Shown: positions 44,568-54,210 of the stretch, piece by piece
Layout: each line of letters begins with the position of its first letter
Numbering within the stretch: the first letter of the stretch is position 1
Source of the DNA: Desulfocucumis palustris
Lineage (GTDB): Bacteria; Bacillota; Desulfotomaculia; Desulfotomaculales; Desulfocucumaceae
DNA length: 64,000 nucleotides
Reading direction: 5' to 3'
Assembly (NCBI RefSeq): GCF_002933875.1
Contig: NZ_BFAV01000092.1
Location: 16,987 to 80,986, forward strand
Position numbers and translations under genes: made by a program
Notes under the pieces: model-generated
Databases searched by the model: none
What the model was told of the DNA's origin: nothing
Seen by the model: the letters and a program-made list of their open reading frames with translations, nothing else

Positions 44568-47500
44568 TGCCCAACCATACCATATTCAACGAACGTCCCG
44601 AGAGCCAGGAAAGAGCAATAAAAGTTTTAGAAAAATTAGGCTACCAATACATACCCCGTTCCCGGGCGGAAGCCTTGCGGGGGAGGCTTTCCAATGTTTT
44701 ATTCCCCGAGGTTTTGCGCGAGTTTTTGCACCGCCAGTCCTTTGTGTACAGGGGCAAGCAAACACCTTTTTCCGACCGTTCCATCGGCAAGGCTATTAAC
44801 GATATTGACGTGTCGCTTGTTTCCGGGCTGATGCCGGCGAGCAAGACAATCTATGACATGCTTCTATCCGGCAACAGCTATGAAGAGGAGTTGTTTGACG
44901 GCGGCCGCCAGTCCTTTGATTTAAAGTTTATCGACTGGGAGCATCCGGAGAACAATATATGGCAGGTCACAGACGAGTTTTCGGTAGAACGGACGAACGG
45001 CAGGTACGCGCGGCCGGATATAGTGCTGCTGGTCAATGGTATTCCCCTGGTGGTGATCGAGTGCAAAAAATCCAGTATTGATGTGGAAAAAGGAGTTGCC
45101 CAAAATATACGCAACTGGCAGCCCGGCTATATTCCCCAGTTGTTTAAATATGCCCAGATCATTATGGCCGTGAACCCAAACGCCGTAAAATACGGCACTT
45201 GCGGTACGCCTTTCGAACACTTTAGCATATGGCGGGAAAAAGACTATAAATGGCAGCAGGAAAAATGCAATAATGCCAGCCCGGACGGAAAAGTCACCGA
45301 GCAGGACAGGGCTGTGGTTTCCATGCTCTCCGGGGATAGGTTGCTGGAACTTATTCGTTATTTCATTCTGTACGACAGCAATGTGAAGAAAATTGCCCGC
45401 TACCAGCAGTTTTTCGGTATTCAGGCAGCGATGAAACGCATTAAGGGGGAAGATGACAAGAGCACCAGAAGCGGGGTGATCTGGCATACCCAAGGCAGCG
45501 GAAAATCTCTCACCATGGTGATGCTGGTTAAAAAAATAATAGCAGATCCGGATATCAGAGAGCCCCGCTTTGTGCTGGTCAACGACCGGATCAATCTGGA
45601 TAAACAGCTGCGGGATAATTTCGCCAAAACACAGCTTAATCCCGCCCGGGCAAAGACCGGCAAGGGCCTGATAGGCTTGTTAAATGACAAAGGTGAAACT
45701 ATAATTACCACCCTGGTACATAAATTTGATGCGGCGGCTAAAAAAAGGGTAAAGATTAAAGACGACAATATTTTTTTGCTGGTGGACGAAAGCCATCGCA
45801 CCCACTCGGGCGAACTTCACGACTTTATGGTTGATGTGCTGCCCAATGCCACAAGAATAGGTTTTACCGGCACGCCGCTGCTGAAGAAACACAAGTTCAA
45901 TACCTATGCGCAGTTTGGGCCGCTTATCGACACTTACCCTATCATTAGGGCCGTGGAGGATGGTGTCATTGTTCCCCTGGTCTATGAGGGCAGGATTATT
46001 CCGCAGGATGTGACCAGCGAGAAGATTGACGATTATCTCAAATACATTATCGCGCCTCTGAACCCGGAGCGGCAGGAAGATATGAAGCGCAAATGGAGCC
46101 GGTTTTTGCCCCTGGCTCAGACCCGTCAGCGTATAGACATGGTGGCTTTTGACGTTCATGAGCACTTTATGCGTTATGCCAGACCGAAAGGGTTTAAAGC
46201 CATGATCGCAGCCTCCTCCCGCCCCACAGCGATTGATCTGCATAAATCCATAAGAATACTGGGCGGCGTAAAAACAGCGGTGGTGATATCACCCGAAAGT
46301 GTAAAAGAAGATGATGAGCTGAACAGCCAAAACAAAGAGAAAATAAAGGCTTTTTTCAAAGAAGAGGTGGAGCCTCTCTTTGGCAACAACTACGAGGAAT
46401 ATGCCGACTGGGCCAAAAATAGCTTCATTGGCGGCGATGAGGTGGATATCCTAATTGTCAAGGATATGCTTTTGACCGGCTTTGATGCGCCGGTTGCCGC
46501 TGTATTGTATGTGGATAAACCCATGAGGGAACATTCGCTGCTGCAGGCCATCGCCCGGGTCAACCGGGTTTACCCGGGTAAAGACTTCGGACTCATCGTG
46601 GATTACTGGGGCATTTTTAGCAAGCTTAATACCGCCATGGATATGTATTCGGATGAAAAATCCGGCATGGATGGATATGATCAGGCCGATATAGAAAATA
46701 CCGTTCAAGGCGCCGGTGAGCAAAAGTTAAAACTGGAAAAGGCTCATCAGGAACTATGGTATATATTTGAAGGAAAAGATTTTGATCGAAACAGTTCCGA
46801 GGGCTGGCAAAGCGTATTGGCAGAAAAGGAGCTGAGAAAAATTTTTTATGAAAGACTTTCAATATTTTCACGTTTACTGGATTTGGCTATGGGAAGCTAC
46901 GCGTTGTATAGTGCCATTGGATATGACCAGATTCAGAAATATAAGCAGGATTTGCTTCATTTCCAAAAACTTCGCGGGGCACTTTTGCTCCGTTACAATG
47001 AGAAAGTGGATTTTAGCAAATATGAAGACGGCATTCGAAGCCTGCTGAACAACTTTGTTCTTTCCGAACCGGGACAAATTATTGTTGAACCTGTTTCTAT
47101 TCACGATACCGAAGGGATGAAGGAGCAGCTTGAAAAATTGGATGGCAAAGCCGCCAAGGGGGATGCCATTCGTACCCGCATGGATAGAGAGCTGGAAACC
47201 TGCCGTTATGATGATCCATTGCTGTATAAGAGGTTTTCCCAGCAGGTTAAAGAAACCCTGGAAGAATACAAGGCAGCAAGAAATGATGACGCTTATCTCT
47301 TTAAAATGGAGAAAATGGCGGATGATTTTAAAAGAGGCTATACCGGCCATCACTACCCTGCCTGTATAGACAATGACAGTGATGCCAAAGCTTTTTACGG
47401 AACTATTCAAGGTGTCATTGGCGAGGTCATAAATGATGTGCCGCCGGAAATGGATGAAGTCATGGGGCAATTGGCTATTGAGGTAAAAAAGGCCATTTCC

Positions 47501-47671
47501 AGCCGCGCAAAGGTGGATTGGCGTCATAATGTTGCCGTGCACAGGGACATGGAGCAAGCCCTTGACGATCTTATTTGGGATTTTACTGAGGAATATGCCA
47601 TCAAGCTGCCCGTTGACAAAATTGACCTTATGCTGGAAGGACTCAAAAAAACAGCAATTAGTAGGTATTAG
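44567..47671 (+). CDS. hsdR: Type I restriction endonuclease subunit HsdR
   Basis: 1034 residues: an HsdR_N nuclease domain (LVNGIPLVVIECKKSSIDVEKG is the Glu-x-Lys nuclease motif, about residues 154-175), then the SF2 helicase with Walker A HTQGSGKS near 305 and motif II DESHRTHSG near 406. The helicase C-half has AIARVNRVYPGK-type motif VI near 665. It translocates DNA and cuts unmodified sites. Transcription and coupling with hsdS (TAATG) are clear. Confidence 0.95.
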   Translation: MPNHTIFNERPESQERAIKVLEKLGYQYIPRSRAEALRGRLSNVLFPEVLREFLHRQSFVYRGKQTPFSDRSIGKAINDIDVSLVSGLMPASKTIYDMLLSGNSYEEELFDGGRQSFDLKFIDWEHPENNIWQVTDEFSVERTNGRYARPDIVLLVNGIPLVVIECKKSSIDVEKGVAQNIRNWQPGYIPQLFKYAQIIMAVNPNAVKYGTCGTPFEHFSIWREKDYKWQQEKCNNASPDGKVTEQDRAVVSMLSGDRLLELIRYFILYDSNVKKIARYQQFFGIQAAMKRIKGEDDKSTRSGVIWHTQGSGKSLTMVMLVKKIIADPDIREPRFVLVNDRINLDKQLRDNFAKTQLNPARAKTGKGLIGLLNDKGETIITTLVHKFDAAAKKRVKIKDDNIFLLVDESHRTHSGELHDFMVDVLPNATRIGFTGTPLLKKHKFNTYAQFGPLIDTYPIIRAVEDGVIVPLVYEGRIIPQDVTSEKIDDYLKYIIAPLNPERQEDMKRKWSRFLPLAQTRQRIDMVAFDVHEHFMRYARPKGFKAMIAASSRPTAIDLHKSIRILGGVKTAVVISPESVKEDDELNSQNKEKIKAFFKEEVEPLFGNNYEEYADWAKNSFIGGDEVDILIVKDMLLTGFDAPVAAVLYVDKPMREHSLLQAIARVNRVYPGKDFGLIVDYWGIFSKLNTAMDMYSDEKSGMDGYDQADIENTVQGAGEQKLKLEKAHQELWYIFEGKDFDRNSSEGWQSVLAEKELRKIFYERLSIFSRLLDLAMGSYALYSAIGYDQIQKYKQDLLHFQKLRGALLLRYNEKVDFSKYEDGIRSLLNNFVLSEPGQIIVEPVSIHDTEGMKEQLEKLDGKAAKGDAIRTRMDRELETCRYDDPLLYKRFSQQVKETLEEYKAARNDDAYLFKMEKMADDFKRGYTGHHYPACIDNDSDAKAFYGTIQGVIGEVINDVPPEMDEVMGQLAIEVKKAISSRAKVDWRHNVAVHRDMEQALDDLIWDFTEEYAIKLPVDKIDLMLEGLKKTAISRY

Positions 47672-47674
47672 GCC

Positions 47675-48406
47675 GTGAAACAAATAAATTCATTCTTGAC
47701 AGGGACTTTTAGCGATATTGAAATAATTATTGAGCGCAAAAATGTAAAAAAAATTCGGCTTAAAGTTTTTCCGGACGGCGTTGTTAAACTATCCGCGCCG
47801 CTTGGAGTATCGGATGAATGGATAAATGATTACCTCGGCGGCAAGGCCAAATGGATAGAAAAGTCTTTGAATTACTTCAAAGATGCCCAGGCCAATGAAT
47901 TTGAAACAATAATACACAGCGGAATATCAACCCGTATTTTGGGGAGACAAAACAGGATCATTGTTAATGAAGGGAAAATCTGCAAAATAGAACAAAAGGA
48001 AGACCATGTTTTTATACAGTCTCCCACAACTGGAGATAAACAAGCCCTGCAGAAGCAGTTCGAGCACTGGTGGCAAAAACAGAGCAGGTCTTATTTTTTG
48101 CAGGTTATAGAACGTTTATATCCCGTTATTGCCAAACATGGTATTGCTAAACCGGCGCTTCAAGTCAGGAAAATGAAAACTCTTTGGGGCAGCTGCTCCA
48201 GAAAACACGGCAAAATCAATCTGAATTATTATTTGTATAAAGCCTCGCCGCCCTGTATTGATTATGTTGTTTTACATGAGCTTGCACATTTTCTTTATCC
48301 CAAACATAATAAGGATTTTTATGAATTTCTTACGGTACATATGCCGGATTGGAAAGAGCGTAAAAGAATTCTTGATCATGAGATCGTTAAAGGACTGGGG
48401 TATTGA
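47675..48406 (+). CDS. YgjP-like zinc metallopeptidase
   Basis: A 243-residue DUF45/YgjP (M48-related, WSS1-like) protein. The zinc motif is HELAHFLYPKHNKDF (HExxH, about residues 205-219). The N-terminal segment has KKIRLKVFPDGVVKLSAPLGV. It is just downstream of hsdR, and YgjP genes often accompany type I systems, so a role in regulating or processing the complex is likely but unproved. GTG 47675 begins three bases after hsdR ends. Confidence 0.88.
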   Translation: MKQINSFLTGTFSDIEIIIERKNVKKIRLKVFPDGVVKLSAPLGVSDEWINDYLGGKAKWIEKSLNYFKDAQANEFETIIHSGISTRILGRQNRIIVNEGKICKIEQKEDHVFIQSPTTGDKQALQKQFEHWWQKQSRSYFLQVIERLYPVIAKHGIAKPALQVRKMKTLWGSCSRKHGKINLNYYLYKASPPCIDYVVLHELAHFLYPKHNKDFYEFLTVHMPDWKERKRILDHEIVKGLGY

Positions 48407-49025
48407 AAAATAAGGAGGGTGTCGCCCAATAACCGACGAATGGTGAAAATAAAATAACCCAACCCCAGCTAAAACGGCAGCAGGGCAAGGTCATCTTTAA
48501 ATGGATTGACAGCCCTGCTAAAACGGTAGCGGGGAAAACAACCCCCAAAATTATTCTTTGTGTAGTTATATTTTTATTATAAGTTTTTGTCAATACCTAA
48601 CGCTAAAAAAACTTTATTTATTAAAGGTATACTGTGCTTGAGGAAGACGGGGAAGCATTGTTTGATATTAGTGCCTTGGAAGAGCTAAGAAAGATGCTTC
48701 ATAAACATGGTATTTTACAAATAAGGCTTACCGGCATTACAAATTCACATCAATACAGGTACCCGGCAGTGGGTGAGTAGTTGGTAAGAATGTTATTGGG
48801 TTATAAAGAGCAAATCAATGAAAGAGGAAGAAATTGGTTTTTACATCGTGAATGATACTACTCCCGGGAGGGGCTCAAAAGAGTCCGGAACCGGTCATTG
48901 TGCCGGAAAATACTTATTTCTCCAAAAAGAATTGGGGAAAGCTAAAGCATACATTGGAAATTGGCTTTACTCTAAGGAGAAGGGGATTGTTTATTGACTG
49001 CCGGAGCCCGGTTAAAACAGTCAAG
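48407..49025. other. Intergenic with a short direct repeat, no firm gene
   Basis: Two imperfect direct repeats GCTAAAACGGCAGCAGGG and GCTAAAACGGTAGCGGGG lie about 57 bases apart near 48467-48535. A 48-codon open frame (GTG 48634 to TAG 48780) translates to a plausible soluble peptide but lacks a good ribosome site, so I do not call it. Confidence 0.4.
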
Positions 49026-49054
49026 TTGACGCCTAATGGCCTTTTATATATAAT
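49026..49054 (+). promoter_or_regulatory. Sigma-A promoter of ileS
   Basis: TTGACG (49026-49031), a 17-bp spacer and TATAAT (49049-49054) give a start point near 49061, which fits a T-box leader of about 280 bases. Confidence 0.8.
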
Positions 49055-49060
49055 TAGTGT

Positions 49061-49340
49061 GTTATACGTAAAACCTGTGAACGGGAAGAGTAGGCTTATA
49101 CGGCTTTTCACAGAGAGTCCGGGGTGGTGGAAACCGGGCAGGCCGGTTTGTTGAAAATCACCCGGGAGGCGCCCGCCGAAAGCGTAATATTGACGCCTGT
49201 AGGCCGGGACGGGGCCACCGTTAAAGGCACAATGAGCGAACGGAAAATTAACGGTCTATTTGCCCGTGATTTAAAACAGTATCCGTTTATCAGGGTGGTA
49301 CCGCGGGTATAATCCCGTCCCTTACGGGGACGGGGTTTTT
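49061..49340 (+). ncRNA. T-box riboswitch of ileS with isoleucine specifier
   Basis: The leader contains the stem I AGAGAG element (about 49112-49117). GAAAATCACC (49153-49162) places the codon ATC at 49157-49159 in the specifier position, matching isoleucine. The T-box core AGGGTGGTACCGCGG is at 49292-49306, where uncharged tRNA(Ile) pairs to form the antiterminator. The terminator stem is 49314-49321 with 49327-49334, followed by five Ts. It should raise ileS expression on isoleucine starvation. Open frames in this region are translations of the leader. Confidence 0.92.
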
Positions 49341-49417
49341 ATATTTTCAGCATAGTGGACATCGCTTCTCCGGATTGTGTCCCCTTAGCTTAATATTATT
49401 CAGGAGGGTCAGTATTC

Positions 49418-52201
49418 ATGGATTACGGCAAAACGCTAAATCTGCCTAAAACCGATTTTCCCATGAGGGGCAATTTGCCCGAACGGGAGCCGGAATTTTT
49501 AAAGTTTTGGGACGAAAACGACATTTACGGCAAGGTGCAGCAAAAAAATGCGGGCAGGCCAAAATTTATTCTGCATGACGGTCCCCCTTACGCCAACGGC
49601 CATATCCACCTGGGACACGTGTTGAACAAGGTGTTAAAGGACATGGTGGTAAAGTACCACTCCATGGCAGGTTACGATTCACCTTATGTGCCGGGCTGGG
49701 ATACCCACGGGCTGCCCATAGAGCAGCAGGCCATCAAAAACCTGGGAATTAACAGGCAGGGCGTGAGCACCGTGGAGTTTCGCCAAAGGTGCAAGGAATA
49801 CGCCATTAGTTTTGTGAATATCCAGAGAGACGAATTCAAACGCCTGGGAGTGCGGGGGCAGTGGGATAAACCCTACATGACCCTGATGCCTCACTTCGAG
49901 GCTGCCCAGATTGGAGTATTCGGGGAAATGGCCGAAAAGGGCTATATTTACAAGGGGCTGAAGCCGGTATACTGGTGCTCCTCCTGTGAAACCGCGCTGG
50001 CCGAGGCGGAAGTGGAGTATCACGACAAGCAGTCCCCCTCCATCTACGTGCGCTTCCCGGTGAAGGACGGCAAGGGGGTCCTGCCGGAGGAAAACACCTA
50101 CGCGGTAATCTGGACCACCACTCCCTGGACCCTGATTGCCAACATGGCGGTGTGCCTGCATCCCGATTTCGACTATGTGCTGCTGCAAGCCGGGGAAAGC
50201 AAATACCTGGTGGCCAGGGAACTGTCCGCCTCCTTTATTGAAGCGGCCGGTCTGGACGATGTCCGGGTGGTGGGGGAGTATAAAGGAAAGGATCTTGAAA
50301 GGGTGGTTTGCCGGCACCCCTTTGTGGAAAGGGATTCGCTGGTGATACTGGGGGACCATGTAACCCTGGAAGCCGGCACCGGCTGCGTGCATACGGCCCC
50401 GGGCCACGGCCATGAAGACTTCCTGGTGAGTAAAAACTACGATTTGCCGATTCTTTCCCCGGTGGATGCCAGGGGTAAGTTTACTGACGAGGCCGGCGGG
50501 TTTGCCGGACTGCATTACAACGATGCCAACAAAGGCATCATGGAGACTCTGCACAATGACGGCCATTTGCTGAGGGAGGGAACCATAAGACACCAGTACC
50601 CCCATTGCTGGCGCTGTAAAAAGCCGGTGTTTTTCAGGGCCACCGAGCAGTGGTTCGCCTCGGTGGAAGGCTTCCGCCAGGCGGCCCTGGATGCCATCAA
50701 GGAAGTCAAGTGGATACCCGCCTGGGGTGAGGAGCGCATTCACAACATGGTCGCCAACCGGGGCGACTGGTGCGTTTCCCGCCAACGTACCTGGGGGGTT
50801 CCCATACCCATATTCTATTGCGGGGATTGCGGCAAGCCGGTAATTAATAAGGAGACCATCTCTCACCTGCAGGGATTGTTCCGGGAGCACGGCTCCGACG
50901 TGTGGTTTGCCCGGGAGGCCGCCGACCTGGTGCCGCCGGGGCTGAAGTGCCCGGATTGCGGCTCCGGAAGCTTTATCAAGGAAACGGATATTATGGATGT
51001 GTGGTTCGACAGCGGCTCCAGCCACATGGGGGTGTTAAGAGCCGCGGAGGTCTGGCCCGACCTGGCTTGGCCGGCGGATCTGTACCTGGAGGGCAGCGAC
51101 CAGCACCGGGGATGGTTTAACAGCTCGCTTTCCACCTCCGTGGCGGTTACCGGAAAGGCCCCGTACCGGGCCGTGCTTACCCATGGCTTCCTGGTGGATG
51201 AACAGGGAAGGAAGATGAGCAAATCCCTGGGCAACGTGGTGGATCCCCTCAAGGTGATTAAGCAAATGGGCGCGGATATATTGAGGCTGTGGGTGAGTTC
51301 CGCCGATTACCGGGGAGACCTGGCGGTGTCCAACAGCATATTGAAGCAGACATCCGAGGCCTACCGGAAGATAAGGAACACCGGCCGCTTCCTGCTGGGC
51401 AATATATATGATTTCGACCCGGTAAAGGACCGGGTGGCCTATGCGGATATGCAGGAAATGGACCGCTGGGCGCTCTTGAGGCTGCAGAGGCTGATCGAGA
51501 AGGTGCTGTCCGCTTACAGGGATTACGAGTACCACACCGTATATCACGCAATCCATAATTTCTGCACTGTTGATATGAGCGCCCTGTACCTGGATATGAT
51601 AAAGGATCGCCTGTATACCTTCGTTCCGGCTTCCACCGAACGGCGGTCGGCCCAGACGGTTCTGTATCATGTGCTGCAGGCCCTGGTGCGGCTTCTTACC
51701 CCGGTGCTGGCCTTTACCACCGAGGAGATATGGCGCTACATCCCCAAAACGCCGGATGACCCGATCAGTGTTCAGCTCACCGACATGCCGGCGGTTGACG
51801 ACGAATACCTGGACGCGGAACTGGAGCAGAAATGGAACCGCCTGCTGGAACTGAGGGCCGTGGTCACCAGGGCTCTGGAGACGGCAAGGCAGGAGAAAAA
51901 AATAGGCAACTCCCTGGAGGCTGAGGTTGAGCTTTACTCCCGGGGAGAGGTTTATGATTTACTGCTCTCCATGGAAAAAGACCTGTCTGTAATATTTATC
52001 GTTTCCGGGGTAAAGCTTTATTCAGCCGGTGTTCCCGAAGGGGCTGCCGTTTCAGAGGACATAAAAGATTTTGGTGTAACGGTGAAAAAAGCCGCCGGTG
52101 AAAAATGCGAGCGCTGCTGGATGTATAATCAGGGTGTGGGCCGGGGCGCGGAGCATCCGGCCCTGTGCCCCCGCTGTGCCGGAGTGATTAAAGAACTGTA
52201 A
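49418..52201 (+). CDS. ileS: Isoleucyl-tRNA synthetase
   Basis: A 927-residue class I synthetase that charges tRNA(Ile) with isoleucine. HIGH-equivalent GHIHLGH is near residue 63, and the editing domain includes [14 protein letters not shown] near 230. KMSKSLGN occurs near 598, and a C-terminal zinc cluster has [10 protein letters not shown] and CPRCAG. ATG 49418 follows GGAGG. Under T-box control. In B. subtilis it lies downstream of divIVA; here it follows the defence island. Confidence 0.98.
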   Translation: MDYGKTLNLPKTDFPMRGNLPEREPEFLKFWDENDIYGKVQQKNAGRPKFILHDGPPYANGHIHLGHVLNKVLKDMVVKYHSMAGYDSPYVPGWDTHGLPIEQQAIKNLGINRQGVSTVEFRQRCKEYAISFVNIQRDEFKRLGVRGQWDKPYMTLMPHFEAAQIGVFGEMAEKGYIYKGLKPVYWCSSCETALAEAEVEYHDKQSPSIYVRFPVKDGKGVLPEENTYAVIWTTTPWTLIANMAVCLHPDFDYVLLQAGESKYLVARELSASFIEAAGLDDVRVVGEYKGKDLERVVCRHPFVERDSLVILGDHVTLEAGTGCVHTAPGHGHEDFLVSKNYDLPILSPVDARGKFTDEAGGFAGLHYNDANKGIMETLHNDGHLLREGTIRHQYPHCWRCKKPVFFRATEQWFASVEGFRQAALDAIKEVKWIPAWGEERIHNMVANRGDWCVSRQRTWGVPIPIFYCGDCGKPVINKETISHLQGLFREHGSDVWFAREAADLVPPGLKCPDCGSGSFIKETDIMDVWFDSGSSHMGVLRAAEVWPDLAWPADLYLEGSDQHRGWFNSSLSTSVAVTGKAPYRAVLTHGFLVDEQGRKMSKSLGNVVDPLKVIKQMGADILRLWVSSADYRGDLAVSNSILKQTSEAYRKIRNTGRFLLGNIYDFDPVKDRVAYADMQEMDRWALLRLQRLIEKVLSAYRDYEYHTVYHAIHNFCTVDMSALYLDMIKDRLYTFVPASTERRSAQTVLYHVLQALVRLLTPVLAFTTEEIWRYIPKTPDDPISVQLTDMPAVDDEYLDAELEQKWNRLLELRAVVTRALETARQEKKIGNSLEAEVELYSRGEVYDLLLSMEKDLSVIFIVSGVKLYSAGVPEGAAVSEDIKDFGVTVKKAAGEKCERCWMYNQGVGRGAEHPALCPRCAGVIKEL

Positions 52202-52315
52202 TATAAGTGAGCCCGGGGTTCGGAAGGGGGTATTCCCCCGCCCAACCCCGGAGCGGGATAAAGAATGCCCAACCCCCCACAAATGAACTGAACCCCGGAA
52301 AACGGACAGTGAATT

Positions 52316-52366
52316 AAAATACCCCCTATGGTAGAATATGGACACTATCATAGGGGGTATTTTTAT
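52316..52366 (+). terminator. Probable terminator downstream of ileS
   Basis: A 19-bp stem (52316-52334 with 52345-52363) has one G-U pair and ends in a T-rich tail. AT-flanked GC arms (ACCCCCTATG) make it strong. It begins 115 bases after the ileS stop. Confidence 0.85.
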
Positions 52367-52442
52367 TATTCAGGAAATTATGCTCCCGGTAAATCTGTGA
52401 ATAGCTTTTCGGAGTCGCCCAAAGGGCGATTTTTGTTCTGGC

Positions 52443-52580
52443 CGGGGGACCCACCTTTTAATAAGGTCAGGGGACACACCTCTTAAATAAGGTTAGGGGA
52501 CACACCTCTTTCAGAGGAATGTCCCCAACGAATAATGTCCCCAACGAATAATGTGCCCTGCCTATAATGTTCCCAACGCT
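52443..52580 (+). repeat. Dispersed repeat copy with tandem units
   Basis: Units run GGGGGACCCACCTT, GGTCAGGGGACACACCTC, GGTTAGGGGACACACCTC, then GAATGTCCCCAACG, AATGTCCCCAACG and two decayed units (ATGTGCCCTGCC, ATGTTCCCAACG). The right-hand unit is repeated in tandem about 4 times, which the other copies do not show to this extent. Confidence 0.85.
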
Positions 52581-52601
52581 CATTAACAGGTTAAGCCGAA
52601 G

Positions 52602-52651
52602 TTTACATTAACTTAACATGAAATGAACAGTTACTTAACAGGACTTTTACC
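52602..52651 (+). promoter_or_regulatory. Pho box array (PhoP-type operator)
   Basis: Five hexamers lie exactly 11 bp apart at 52602, 52613, 52624, 52635 and 52646: TTTACA, TTAACA, TGAACA, TTAACA, TTTACC. This matches the TT-A-CA direct repeats bound by PhoP in Bacillus and relatives. It lies 57 bases upstream of the phosphate-binding protein gene and predicts induction by phosphate starvation. Confidence 0.85.
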
Positions 52652-52707
52652 CGCTCTAAAGAATTTCTTAACGTTTGCCATGACGTGTAATTGCGGAGGT
52701 TTTTAGG

Positions 52708-53490
52708 TTGCGCAGGCTTTTGGCGGGCATCTTTGCTCTGACTCTATTGTTGGCCGGCGGTTGCGCGGCGCCCGGGGATGGTGAAAAACCCGTAGAAACC
52801 CTGAGGATTGTGGGTTCCACCTCAATGCTGCCCCTTTCCGAAAAGCTGGCCAGAAAATACGAAGAAAGCCACCCCGGGGTGAGAATATATGTTCAGGGCG
52901 GAGATTCGTCCCTGGGTTTAAAGGGCGTGGCCGGTGGAATCGCGGAGATCGGTTCACTGTCCCGTCCTCTTAACCGGCAGGAGAAGGACAGATTTAATTA
53001 TTTCCGGCTAACCACCGACGAAATAGTGATTATCGTTAACCCCAATTTGCCGGTTAGTCATTTGACCCTGGAGGATTTAAAGGGCATATTCAGCGGCAGC
53101 AAGAAAAACTGGAAGGAAATGGGCGGTCCCGACCTGCCCATAACGGTTATAACCAGGGAACAGGGTTCCGGAACGTACAACGTGTTCCGGGAAGCAGTTA
53201 TGGGCCGCGGTTTAAAAATAGCGCGAAATGCCCTGGTAATGACCTCCACCGGCGCGGTCAAAACCACGGTGGCCAGGGACAGGTGCGCCATCGGCTATAT
53301 TTCCTCCCGGTATCTGTCCGGCGAGGTCAGGCCGCTGCCGGTGGATGATGGAAAGAATAAATCTATAATATTCAGCAGGCCCCTGGTATATATTACTGAC
53401 AAAAAAATAAACGGCGCCACCAGAGATTACATTGATTTCGTGCTGAGTGATGAGGGAAAGGCTGTGATAGATGAGCACCGTTTGAATTAG
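52708..53490 (+). CDS. PstS-like phosphate-binding lipoprotein
   Basis: A 260-residue substrate-binding protein. The signal peptide ends at the lipobox LAGGC, so the mature lipoprotein is exposed outside. Phosphate-binding motifs are IVGSTSMLPLSEKLA near residue 35 and TREQGSGTYNVFREAV near 148. STGAVKTTVARDRCAIGYIS adds the distal binding loop. TTG 52708 follows GGAGG. No pstCAB genes are present here, so it may act with a distant ABC permease or in phosphate sensing. It is followed by DUF47 and PiT genes. Confidence 0.88.
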   Translation: MRRLLAGIFALTLLLAGGCAAPGDGEKPVETLRIVGSTSMLPLSEKLARKYEESHPGVRIYVQGGDSSLGLKGVAGGIAEIGSLSRPLNRQEKDRFNYFRLTTDEIVIIVNPNLPVSHLTLEDLKGIFSGSKKNWKEMGGPDLPITVITREQGSGTYNVFREAVMGRGLKIARNALVMTSTGAVKTTVARDRCAIGYISSRYLSGEVRPLPVDDGKNKSIIFSRPLVYITDKKINGATRDYIDFVLSDEGKAVIDEHRLN

Positions 53491-53565
53491 CATCCTGTCC
53501 GTTTTTTTGGCTATTGTATACACCCAAAAAACATTTTTTCGGGGAGTTGGGTAAAGGGAGATACT

Positions 53566-54198
53566 ATGTTGAATGTAATGAAGATTTTTAAAAGAAAACA
53601 GAATATTTTTTACGAGTACTTCCTCCTGGTGAGCAAAAACATCAAAATGGCCACTGATGTTTACATCCAGATGATGACCGACCTGGATAATGCCGAGAAT
53701 TACATGCTGCAGATCAAAATGGTCGAGAATATGGGAGACCAGTATACCCACGAGATTATGAAGGAATTGAACAAAACCTTCATAACCCCCCTGGAGAGGG
53801 AGGATATACTGGGCTTAACGCTGCAGCTGGACGACGTGCTGGATTGCCTGGAATTCTGTTCTTCCCGCATAGTGCTGTACGGCATTACGGAGCAGGATGA
53901 CTATATGCGGCTGTTCACCAAGAATATAGAGCTTTGTGTGGAAAACCTGTGTTCCGCGCTGGAGCTGCTGTCCCAGAAAAAATTGAGCGAGATGAAACAG
54001 TATACCCACAAAATAAACGACCTGGAAAACGCCGCTGATGATTTGCTCACGGACGCTTTAACAACCCTGTTCAACAACAGTGCCGATGCCATCGAAATTA
54101 TTAAGAAAAAAGAGCTGTACACCATGATGGAATCGTTTTCCGACTTTTGTGAAGACGTGGCCGATATTCTGGAAGGCCTTATCATGAGAAACTCATAA
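53566..54198 (+). CDS. DUF47 (PhoU-like) PiT accessory protein
   Basis: A 210-residue helical cytoplasmic protein of the PhoU-like DUF47 family. Features are MATDVYIQMMTDLDNAE near 30, ENMGDQYTHEIMKELNKTFITPLEREDIL near 53-81, and LDDVLDCLEFCSSR. Such proteins regulate the PiT carrier encoded just behind, as here (gap of 12 bases). It ends ADILEGLIMRNS. Confidence 0.9.
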   Translation: MLNVMKIFKRKQNIFYEYFLLVSKNIKMATDVYIQMMTDLDNAENYMLQIKMVENMGDQYTHEIMKELNKTFITPLEREDILGLTLQLDDVLDCLEFCSSRIVLYGITEQDDYMRLFTKNIELCVENLCSALELLSQKKLSEMKQYTHKINDLENAADDLLTDALTTLFNNSADAIEIIKKKELYTMMESFSDFCEDVADILEGLIMRNS

Positions 54199-54210
54199 CG
54201 AGGTTATAAA

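Noticed and set aside
48467..48535. Possible CRISPR or spacer-repeat unit
   Set aside because: Only two imperfect copies of an 18-base repeat are present, with no array or cas genes.
48634..48780. 48-codon frame between ygjP and the T-box
   Set aside because: Composition is protein-like but there is no good ribosome site and no recognisable family, so it is left as an observation only.
48852..49154. 100-codon open frame before ileS
   Set aside because: It runs across the ileS promoter and into the T-box leader, has no ribosome site and shows no domain.
49124..49312. 62-codon open frame upstream of ileS
   Set aside because: It lies inside the T-box leader and translates the specifier and T-box core; the RNA explanation is much stronger.
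49679..51025. 448-codon minus-strand frame inside ileS
   Set aside because: Long shadow frame created by GC-rich codon usage; ileS is certain and there is no ribosome site or domain on the minus strand.
52443..52580. Possible CRISPR array in tandem repeat units
   Set aside because: Unit spacing is irregular, the units are short, and the same units occur as dispersed copies elsewhere in the window.
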